A DNA stretch of 57,100 bases, taken from assembly GCA_035493675.1 (NCBI GenBank), contig DATJIA010000355.1, positions 1 to 57,100 of the forward strand. Direction: 5' to 3'. Below are positions 50,853 through 57,100 of the stretch, one piece after another. Both the position numbers and the translations under genes were made by a program. The notes below the pieces were generated by a model. That model had not been told where the DNA came from. It made no database searches and saw only the letters and a program-made list of their open reading frames with translations. The DNA is from JAIOQA01 sp035493675. Its GTDB lineage: Bacteria; Myxococcota_A; Polyangia; Haliangiales; Haliangiaceae. Position 1 is the stretch's first letter. Each line of letters begins with the position of its first letter.

Positions 50853-53800
50853 CCCTCAGGTTCGACGGAAAAGTTGTGCTCGTCACCGGCGCGGGCGGCG
50901 GCCTCGGCCGCAGCCACGCGCTCCTCTTCGCCTCGCGCGGCGCCAAGGTCGTCGTCAACGATCTCGGCGGCAGCTTCACCGGCGACGGCAAGTCGTCGTC
51001 GGCGGCCGACAAGGTCGTCGACGAGATCAAGGCCGCCGGCGGCACCGCGGTCGCCAACTACGACTCGGTCGAGGACGGCGACAAGATCGTCAAGACCGCG
51101 ATCGATGCGTTCGGACGCATCGACATCGTGATCAACAACGCCGGCATCCTCCGCGACGTCTCGTTCCCGAAGATGAGCCAGCAGGACTGGGACCTCATCT
51201 ACAAGGTGCACGTGCTCGGCGCGTTCAAGGTCACGCAGGCGGCGTGGCCGCACATGCGCGACCAGGGCTACGGCCGCGTCGTCATGACCGCGAGCGCCGC
51301 CGGCATCTACGGCAACTTCGGCCAGGCGAACTACTCGATGGCGAAGCTCGGCATCCACGGCTTCGCGCAGACGCTCGCGATCGAAGGGCGCAAGCGCAAC
51401 GTGCTCGTCAACACGATCGCGCCGATCGCCGGCTCGCGCATGACCGAGACGGTCCTGCCGCCCGCGCTGATCGAGGCGCTCAAGCCCGAGTTCGTCTCGC
51501 CGCTGGTCGCGCGCCTGTGCCACGAGTCGAACGAGGACACCGGCGGCCTCTACGAGGTCGGCGGCGGCTTCTTCGCGAAGCTGCGCTGGGAGCGGAGCTC
51601 GGGCAAGACGTTCCGCGTCGGCCGCGCGATCTCCGTCGAGGACGTCGACGCCGCGTGGAAGGACATCAACCAGTTCGACAAGGTCACGCACCCCGACAGC
51701 GTCGCGGCCTCGATGGGTCCGATCATGCAGAACCTCGAGGCCGGCCCGTCGAAGGGCGGCAACGAGCTGATCGACGTCGACGCCGCGCTCGGCTATCAGT
51801 TCGAGGAGCTGACGTCGTCGTACGACGAGCGCGACCTCGCGCTGTACGCGCTCGGCGTCGGCGCGGCGCAGAACCCCGGCGACGAGAAGGATCTGCAGCT
51901 CGTGTACGAGCTGCACGGCAAGGGCATGAAGGCGCTGCCGACCTACGGCGTGATCCCCGCGGTCAACGCGGTGCTCACGCTCGGCAAGCAGGGCAAGCAA
52001 GCGCCGGGGCTCAAGTACGGGCTCGATCGCGTGCTGCACGGCGAGCAGTACACCGAGCTGCGCCGCCCGCTGCCGACGCGCGCGAACCTCACGCACAAGG
52101 CGAAGATCAAGGACATCTTCGACAAGGGCAAGAACGCGCTCGTGATCACCGAGATCACGACCTACGACGACGACGGCAACGAGCTCGTGAAGAACGAGCT
52201 GACCACGTTCGTGAAGGGCGCGGGCGGATGGGGCGGCGATCGCGGGCCGTCGGCGGACGTGAACGTCCCGCCCGATCGCGCGCCCGACAAGGTGATCGAG
52301 GAGAAGACGTCGTCGAACCAGGCGCTGCTCTATCGCTTGAGCGGCGATTGGAACCCGCTGCACGCGGATCCCGGCTTCGCGAAGGCGTTCGGCTTCGATC
52401 GTCCGATCCTCCACGGCCTGTGCTTCTTCGGGTACGCAGGGCGTCACGTGATCTCGGCGTTCGCGCCCGAGGGCAACCCCGACTACTTCAAGAGCATCCG
52501 CGTGCGCTTCGCGAAGAGCGTGCTGCCCGGTGACACGCTCGTCACCGAGATGTGGCGCGAATCTCCGACGAAGATCGTGTTCCGCACCAAGGTGAAGGAG
52601 CGCGACGAGGTCTGCATCTCGAACGCGGCGGTCGAGCTCTTCACCGAGATCCCGAAGCCGAAAGCGAAGGCGGCGCCCGCGAAGGCGGCTGCGGCTTCGT
52701 CAGCGCAGCCGACCAGCGCGCACATCTTCCGCGCGATCGGCACGTTCGTCTCGAAGAACCCCGACACCGTCGAGAAGGCCAAGACCGTCTTCCAGTTCAA
52801 GCTGTCGTCTCCCGACAGCGTGTGGACCGTGAACTTGAAGGACGCGCCCGGCAGCGTCACCGAGGGCGCCGGCGCCGCGCCGCAGTGCACGCTCGAGATG
52901 TCGAACGACGACTTCATGGCGATGGCGACCGGCAAGGCCGACGCGATGAAGCTGTTCGGCACCGGCAAGCTCAAGATCTCGGGCGACGTGATGGCGTCGC
53001 AGAAGCTCGGCTTCTTGAAGAAGCTGACGCCCGAGATGGTGATGGCGGAGATGAAGTCGGGCGGCGCGCCCGCCGCCGCGGCTCCTTCGGCGGCGGACGT
53101 TCCGAACCCGACCAGCTGGGACGTGTTCGTCGCGATCAAGGATCACGTCGAGCGCAACCCGGATCTCGTCGGCAAGGTCGGCACCGTGTTCCTGTTCAAG
53201 ATCAAGGATCCGGACGCGGCGTGGACGCTCGATCTCAAGAACGGCAAGGGCACCGTCGCCGAAGGCGCGCCGGCGGCCGCCGACTGCACGCTCGAGATCG
53301 CCGAGGCGGACTTCCTCGACATGACCGCGGGCAAGTCGGATCCGATGAAGCTCTTCACGACCGGCAAGCTGAAGATCAGCGGCAACGTGATGGCGTCGCA
53401 GAAGCTCAGCTTCCTGCAGAAGATCGATCCCGCGCAGGCGCTCGAGGCGGTGAAGAAGGCGCGCGCGGGGGGCGCGGCCCCGAAGGCCGCGGCGACCTCG
53501 TCCGGAGACAAGTCCGCGAAGGCGCCGTCGATCTTCGCGGCGCTCGACAAGCGCCTCGCCGAGAACCCGGGCCTCGCGAAGGAAGTGCAAGCGAAGGTCA
53601 CGTTCAAGGTCGGCGACGCGTCGAAGACCTTCGACCTCGGCGGATCATCGGCGACGACCTTCACGATCGCCGACGGCGACTTCGCGGAGCTCGCGTCGGG
53701 CAAGACGACCGCGCGCGACCTCTATCAACACGGCAAGCTCCGCGTCGATGGCGACGTCACCGTCGCTCACCGACTCGGATTCCTCAAGGGCCTCATCTGA
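50849..53800 (+). CDS. Multifunctional SDR / MaoC hydratase / triple SCP2 protein
   Basis: A 983-residue protein resembling peroxisomal multifunctional enzyme type 2 (HSD17B4). Residues 1-300 are a short-chain dehydrogenase (TGAGGGLG, NNAG, S149, Y162xxxK166) for 3-hydroxyacyl-CoA. Residues about 320-615 are a double-hotdog MaoC/enoyl-CoA hydratase-2 with the motif GDWNPLHADPGFAKAFG (around 498-510) and Asp/His catalytic pair. Three SCP2 lipid-binding domains follow at about 624-735, 755-865 and 890-983, separated by Ala/Pro-rich linkers; the animal enzyme has only one. It likely runs beta-oxidation of bulky or branched acyl-CoAs. It is co-transcribed with the TetR gene and followed by the thiolase. 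Confidence 0.9.
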   Translation: MTLRFDGKVVLVTGAGGGLGRSHALLFASRGAKVVVNDLGGSFTGDGKSSSAADKVVDEIKAAGGTAVANYDSVEDGDKIVKTAIDAFGRIDIVINNAGILRDVSFPKMSQQDWDLIYKVHVLGAFKVTQAAWPHMRDQGYGRVVMTASAAGIYGNFGQANYSMAKLGIHGFAQTLAIEGRKRNVLVNTIAPIAGSRMTETVLPPALIEALKPEFVSPLVARLCHESNEDTGGLYEVGGGFFAKLRWERSSGKTFRVGRAISVEDVDAAWKDINQFDKVTHPDSVAASMGPIMQNLEAGPSKGGNELIDVDAALGYQFEELTSSYDERDLALYALGVGAAQNPGDEKDLQLVYELHGKGMKALPTYGVIPAVNAVLTLGKQGKQAPGLKYGLDRVLHGEQYTELRRPLPTRANLTHKAKIKDIFDKGKNALVITEITTYDDDGNELVKNELTTFVKGAGGWGGDRGPSADVNVPPDRAPDKVIEEKTSSNQALLYRLSGDWNPLHADPGFAKAFGFDRPILHGLCFFGYAGRHVISAFAPEGNPDYFKSIRVRFAKSVLPGDTLVTEMWRESPTKIVFRTKVKERDEVCISNAAVELFTEIPKPKAKAAPAKAAAASSAQPTSAHIFRAIGTFVSKNPDTVEKAKTVFQFKLSSPDSVWTVNLKDAPGSVTEGAGAAPQCTLEMSNDDFMAMATGKADAMKLFGTGKLKISGDVMASQKLGFLKKLTPEMVMAEMKSGGAPAAAAPSAADVPNPTSWDVFVAIKDHVERNPDLVGKVGTVFLFKIKDPDAAWTLDLKNGKGTVAEGAPAAADCTLEIAEADFLDMTAGKSDPMKLFTTGKLKISGNVMASQKLSFLQKIDPAQALEAVKKARAGGAAPKAAATSSGDKSAKAPSIFAALDKRLAENPGLAKEVQAKVTFKVGDASKTFDLGGSSATTFTIADGDFAELASGKTTARDLYQHGKLRVDGDVTVAHRLGFLKGLI

Positions 53801-53810
53801 CCACCCGCTC

Positions 53811-53832
53811 GTCCTGAGCGAAGTCGAAGGAC
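53811..53832. repeat. REP-like dispersed imperfect palindrome
   Basis: Between the multifunctional protein and the thiolase lies the 22-base sequence GTCCTGAGCGAAGTCGA + AGGAC, an imperfect palindrome with GTCCT/AGGAC ends. This motif recurs as an intergenic repeat in many bacterial genomes. Its AAGG also serves as the thiolase ribosome site. Confidence 0.6.
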
Positions 53833-53838
53833 ACACCA

Positions 53839-55017
53839 ATGCGCAAAGTAAATGTCATCGGCGTCGGCATGGTCCCGTTCGCCAAGCCCGGCAAGTCCGA
53901 GGAGTACAACGTGATGGCGTCGAAGGCGGCGAAGACCGCGCTCGGCGACGCCGCGATCCCGTTCGGCGAGGTCGAGCAGGCGTTCGCCGGCTACGTCTTC
54001 GGCGACTCGACGTGCGGCCAGCGCGCGGTCTACGAGGTCGGCCTCACCGGCATCCCGGTGTTCAACGTCAACAACAACTGCTCGACCGGTTCGTCGGCGT
54101 TGATGCTCGGCGCGCAGGCGATCGCGGGCGGCGCCGCCGAGTGCGTGCTCGTCGTCGGCTTCGAGCAGATGGAGAAGGGCGCGCTCGCGGCCAAGTGGAC
54201 CGATCGCACCAACCCGATGGACAAGCACGCGAACCTCATGAACGAGGTGCAGGGCTTCAACCAAGCGCCGCCCGCCGCGCAGATGTTCGGCGGCGCCGGC
54301 CGCGAGTACCGGTGGAAGTACGGCACCAAGCGCGAGACGTTCGCGAAGATCAGCGAGAAGGCGCGCAAGCACGCGGCGAAGAACCCGTACGCGCTCTTCA
54401 AGGAGGTCCTCTCCGTCGAGGAGATCATGGCGTCGGAGGAGGTCTTCGATCCGCTCACGCGCTACCAGTGCTGCCCGCCGACCTGCGGCGCGGCCGCGGC
54501 GGTGCTCGCTTCGGACGACTTCGCGCGCAAGCACGACATCTCGAAGCCCGTGTACATCGCGGCCCAGGCGATGACGACCGACTTCCCATCGACGTTCGAA
54601 GAGAAGTCGATGATCAAGATGATCGGCTACGACATGGCGAAGGCGGCGGCGAAGAAGGTCTACGAGAAGTCCGGCCTCGGCCCCGACGACGTCGACGTCG
54701 TCGAGCTGCATGACTGCTTCACCGCGAACGAGCTGCTGACGTACGAGGCGCTCGGGCTGTGCAACGAAGGCGAAGCCGAGAAGTTCATCTGGGACGGCGA
54801 CAACACCTACGGCGGTGACTTCGTCACCAACCCGTCGGGCGGCCTGCTCTCGAAGGGTCACCCGCTCGGCGCGACCGGCCTCGCGCAGTGCACCGAGCTC
54901 GTCTGGCAGCTGCGCGGCACCGCCGGCGAGCGCCAGGTCGAAGGCGCCAAGGTCGCGCTCCAGCACAACCTCGGCCTCGGCGGCGCCTGCGTGATCACGA
55001 TGTACCGCCGCGACTGA
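53839..55017 (+). CDS. SCPx-type thiolase (lipid-transfer protein thiolase domain)
   Basis: A 392-residue thiolase of the sterol-carrier-protein-x type, the third step of the same beta-oxidation sequence. It has the nucleophile C81 (FNVNNNCSTGSSALML), VVELHDCFTANELL (His plus Cys), SGGLLSKGHPLGATGLAQ and HNLGLGGACVITMYRRD. The typical insertion with RYQCCPPTCGAAAAV is present. It acts on 3-ketoacyl-CoA of bulky chains. It is preceded by the REP-like repeat rather than an overlap and is probably in the same operon. Confidence 0.92.
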   Translation: MRKVNVIGVGMVPFAKPGKSEEYNVMASKAAKTALGDAAIPFGEVEQAFAGYVFGDSTCGQRAVYEVGLTGIPVFNVNNNCSTGSSALMLGAQAIAGGAAECVLVVGFEQMEKGALAAKWTDRTNPMDKHANLMNEVQGFNQAPPAAQMFGGAGREYRWKYGTKRETFAKISEKARKHAAKNPYALFKEVLSVEEIMASEEVFDPLTRYQCCPPTCGAAAAVLASDDFARKHDISKPVYIAAQAMTTDFPSTFEEKSMIKMIGYDMAKAAAKKVYEKSGLGPDDVDVVELHDCFTANELLTYEALGLCNEGEAEKFIWDGDNTYGGDFVTNPSGGLLSKGHPLGATGLAQCTELVWQLRGTAGERQVEGAKVALQHNLGLGGACVITMYRRD

Positions 55018-55040
55018 GCGGGATGCGCTACGATCGGCGC

Positions 55041-55223
55041 ATGCCTCCCAACCTCGCCGATCCATCGGTCGAGCCGACCGACGAGGAGCTGCAGGGCCTC
55101 TCGCGCGACGCGTTCGCGAATGTGAAAGCGGAGAACGCGGCCGCGCGCCAGCGCGTCCGTGCACGGATCGTCGAGCTGCGCGCCGAATCGTTGCGACAGG
55201 CGCGCGCGTCGAGAGGCCGGTGA
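55041..55223 (+). CDS. Small antitoxin-like protein of the zeta module
   Basis: A 60-residue protein (PTDEELQGLSRDAFANVKAE and ARQRVRARIVELRAESLRQA) that is wholly helical and charged. Its last four bases overlap the toxin start (GTGA), the classical antitoxin-toxin layout. It resembles no antitoxin family I can name, so the role is inferred from position. An earlier ATG at 55023 would add six residues. Confidence 0.65.
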   Translation: MPPNLADPSVEPTDEELQGLSRDAFANVKAENAAARQRVRARIVELRAESLRQARASRGR

Positions 55224-55840
55224 AGCCGGCGTTGTTGATCATCGCCGGCCCGAACGGCGCCGGGAAGACGACGATCACGGTCCGGCTGCGCGCCGATCAT
55301 TGGAGCGACGGAGTCGAGTACCTCAACCCGGACGAGATCGCGCAACAGCGTTTCGGCGACTGGAACTCCGACACTGCAGTGCGGCGGGCCGCCCAGTGGG
55401 CGGCAGATCGTCGCGAAGAGCTGCTCGCCGCACGCGCCGGCATCGCGTTCGAGACCGTCTTCTCGGCGCAGGACAAGGTCGATTTTCTGATCCGCGCGAA
55501 GGCAGCCGGCTACTTCGTCCGCGTCTTCTTTGTGAGCACCAGCGACGCGACCATCAACGCCAAGCGAGTTGCCGCGCGCGTCTTGAAGGGCGGGCACACG
55601 GTACCGATCGAGAAGATCGTCACTCGCTACGAGCGATCGATGGCGAACCTCGCACCGGCGATCGAGCTCGCTGACCGCGTGTACATCTACGACAACTCCA
55701 TCGAAGACGTCGAAGCGCGGCTTTGCGCGCGGACCCACGAAGGCATGCTGCGGAAGGTCTACGGTGTCCTGCCGGAGTGGATCGCCACTGAGCTCGACGA
55801 GTTGCCCCGGCATGCGAGCTTCGAAGATCTGCGGGCCTAG
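55220..55840 (+). CDS. Zeta-toxin-family / predicted AAA-like kinase protein
   Basis: A 206-residue P-loop protein: Walker A GPNGAGKTT (residues 10-18), YLNPDEIAQQRF (substrate-binding Asp-Glu), ARAGIAFETVFSAQDKVDFL and VAARVLKGGHTVPIEKIVTR. These are features of zeta-like toxins (COG4185 type) that phosphorylate UDP-activated sugars or other targets. Codon use here is less GC-extreme than in flanking genes, in keeping with acquisition. The start is GTG 55220 with a GTGA overlap to the antitoxin-like gene. Confidence 0.8.
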   Translation: MKPALLIIAGPNGAGKTTITVRLRADHWSDGVEYLNPDEIAQQRFGDWNSDTAVRRAAQWAADRREELLAARAGIAFETVFSAQDKVDFLIRAKAAGYFVRVFFVSTSDATINAKRVAARVLKGGHTVPIEKIVTRYERSMANLAPAIELADRVYIYDNSIEDVEARLCARTHEGMLRKVYGVLPEWIATELDELPRHASFEDLRA

Positions 55841-55900
55841 CCGCTTCACGCGGATCTAACGCGGCGGCCCTGCCCCTCCTCACGCGTATCGGCGCGACAC

Positions 55901-56293
55901 ATGCGGTTCGTGATCATCGCGATGGTGTGGGTCGGGTGTGCCGGCGGGGGGCGCGCGCCGGTGATGGTGATGTCGAACCTCGAGGGCGGGCAGATCGTCG
56001 TCGACGGGCGAGCCGCGGGGGCGGTGACGCCGGCGACGATCGTCGTGCGCGGCGCGGGTGATCATGTGGTGTCGGTCGTCGCCCCGGACGGGCGGCGCAG
56101 CTCCGCGTGCCGCATTCGCGTCGCGCACGGCGGTTGGTTCACCGACGCGTGGCTCAAGGTCGTCGTCGGCGCCGCGATGCTCGGCCCCGAGGACGACGAC
56201 CTCCAGCGCTGCGAAGCGACCTTCGCGCCGCAGCAGCTGCGTCAGTTCGACGGGCAGGTCACGATGAGCGTCCAAGTCGGCCCGCACTTGTAG
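55901..56293 (+). CDS. PEGA-domain putative lipoprotein
   Basis: A 130-residue protein with a short hydrophobic start ending MVWVGCAGG, a weak lipobox, followed by a PEGA-like beta-sandwich (MSNLEGGQIVVDGRAAGAVT, IVVRGAGDHVVSVVAPDGRR) and a C-terminal extension. PEGA domains occur in surface lipoproteins of Myxococcota. Its last 52 bases overlap the antisense end of the precursor-like gene at 56242-56448. Confidence 0.7.
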   Translation: MRFVIIAMVWVGCAGGGRAPVMVMSNLEGGQIVVDGRAAGAVTPATIVVRGAGDHVVSVVAPDGRRSSACRIRVAHGGWFTDAWLKVVVGAAMLGPEDDDLQRCEATFAPQQLRQFDGQVTMSVQVGPHL

Positions 56294-56448
56294 ACGGTGC
56301 ACGGGATGTAATAGGTCGGCGCGCACGTGTTCATCACGCGCGTGTCGGCGGCCTGGCCGCCGCCGATGTCCTTCAGGTCGGCGGCGTCGAGGGTGCGGAT
56401 GGCCTCGCGCGAGAGCGAGAGGGCGCGGCGCTTGGTCGGGGTCTTCAT
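56242..56448 (-). CDS. Orphan lanthipeptide-type precursor peptide
   Basis: A 68-residue peptide. The leader carries SLSREAIRTLDAADLKDIGG, the same LxLxxxxIRxLxxxDLxxIxGG logic as precursor 3 and a double-Gly cleavage site. The 36-residue C-terminal part has four Cys and seven Thr (for example NTCAPTYYIPCTVYKC and TWTLIVTCPSN), ideal for four rings. No synthetase lies next to it; lanM is about 46 kb upstream on the other strand. Weak AGGA SD before ATG 56448. Its end overlaps the PEGA gene on the opposite strand by 52 bases. Confidence 0.72.
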   Translation of the reverse strand: MKTPTKRRALSLSREAIRTLDAADLKDIGGGQAADTRVMNTCAPTYYIPCTVYKCGPTWTLIVTCPSN

Positions 56449-56547
56449 GCGCGGGTCCTAGAGCAGCGCGCATGCCAGCGCGTGCGCGCGTGCGATCGCG
56501 CGGTTAGGCGCGCGCCAAGACGCGTGTCCGAGACATATGCTCTGCGC

Positions 56548-57100
56548 GTGCAGACTCCGCCGGACGCGCTCGTCGTCGATGGAAAGCAGCAGTGGGGACG
56601 CTTCGATGCCGCCGTCGGACGCGCGAACCTGATCGACGCGAAGACCGGGTGGCCGCGCGCGCTGCGCCGCTGGCGCCTGAAGGAATGGCAGGCTTTGCAG
56701 ATCGCGGGCCCGCGCGTGTTCGTCAACCTCGCGCTGTTCGACGCGAAGCTGATGTCGCTCTTGCAGGCGAAGATCTACGACCGCGATCGCGGCGAGAAGA
56801 TCGTGCACGAGTGGAAGCTGCGCCCCGGCGCGTTCGAGGTCGCCGATCAGCTGCTCGACTCGACGACGTCGTATCGCGATCGCCGCGGCTCGATGGAGTT
56901 CTCGAACCGGGTCGCCAACGGCCGTATCGCGGTGTCGCTCGATCTCGCGGCGCGCGGATCGCTACCGCGCGTGAGCGGCTCGATCGAGGTGCAGGTCGAT
57001 CGCGGCGCGTCGCAGGTCGTGTCCCTGCCCTTCGACGACGCGCGCGGCATGTACTCGCACAAGGGCATGTTCCCCGTGCGCGGCGATCTCACCGTCGGCG
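56548..57100 (+). CDS. DUF2804-family protein, N-terminal part (cut by window end)
   Basis: An open frame from GTG 56548 runs to the window end (184 codons) and shows DUF2804 features: RWRLKEWQALQIAGPRVFVN, LALFDAKLMSLLQAKIYD, VHEWKLRPGAFEVADQL and GMYSHKGMFPVRGDL. DUF2804 proteins are beta-rich and related to carotenoid- or lipid-binding hydrolase-like folds, with no established reaction. No stop codon lies within the window. An ATG at 56537 is out of frame. Confidence 0.75.
   Translation, partial: MQTPPDALVVDGKQQWGRFDAAVGRANLIDAKTGWPRALRRWRLKEWQALQIAGPRVFVNLALFDAKLMSLLQAKIYDRDRGEKIVHEWKLRPGAFEVADQLLDSTTSYRDRRGSMEFSNRVANGRIAVSLDLAARGSLPRVSGSIEVQVDRGASQVVSLPFDDARGMYSHKGMFPVRGDLTVG

Overview
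The window is very GC-rich with strong third-position G/C preference. It carries Ser/Thr kinases of the Pkn type, a GGDEF enzyme, PilZ and PEGA proteins, lipoproteins, a lanthipeptide operon and an extracellular contractile injection system (eCIS). This mix points to a predatory or social deltaproteobacterial lineage, most likely Myxococcota (Polyangia/Haliangiales-like). That placement is inference from gene content and composition.

Layout. 1-232: 3' end of an IS3-family transposase and a GACCAC hexamer repeat. 233-4465: an acyl-CoA carboxylase carboxyltransferase coupled to a processive-type GT2 glycosyltransferase (minus), divergent from an ATP-grasp ligase and a VOC protein (plus). 4475-7084: two divergent membrane Ser/Thr kinases only 39 bp apart. 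7202-14358: a lanthipeptide operon with two near-identical precursors, a class II synthetase (LanM) whose cyclase has a Cys-Cys-Gly zinc site, a 2OG-Fe(II)-oxygenase-like protein, an HEXXH protein, a second oxygenase-like (DUF6445-type) protein, a luciferase-like flavin/F420 enzyme, and a third, different precursor. The genes from the oxygenase to the third precursor overlap one another by 1-4 bases. 14412-16340: an eCIS-type AAA+ ATPase on the same strand as the RiPP operon.

16344-45079 (all minus): one long, mostly overlapping eCIS operon. In transcription order it encodes sheath, tube, zinc-ribbon protein, Pro/Ala-rich protein, DUF4255 terminator-like protein, a small protein, CIS tube-type protein, LysM protein, gpD-like hub, gpV-like spike, gp25, two baseplate-J-like proteins, a tail-I/beta-helix protein, a DUF6519 beta-helix protein, an Ig-like protein, a 2357-residue protein with two DUF4157 (HEXXH) domains, a YD-like protein and a lipoprotein. 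No separate tape-measure or PAAR gene is evident. The DUF4157 giant is the best cargo candidate. The operon starts from a 211-base region with two perfect inverted repeats.

45291-57100: GGDEF cyclase, acyltransferase-3/SGNH membrane protein, GDSL hydrolase, a secreted Cys-rich protein, a PilZ protein, then a TetR-controlled lipid operon (a HSD17B4-like SDR/MaoC protein with three SCP2 domains, and an SCPx-type thiolase), a zeta-type toxin-antitoxin pair, a PEGA lipoprotein, an orphan RiPP precursor on the minus strand, and the start of a DUF2804 protein.

Most novel: the RiPP operon, with its CCG-type LanM, two core families, an HEXXH protein and two different oxygenases. A fourth precursor-like gene lies about 46 kb downstream of lanM, and the operon sits directly against the eCIS AAA+ gene. 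The double-DUF4157 giant protein is the other main candidate.
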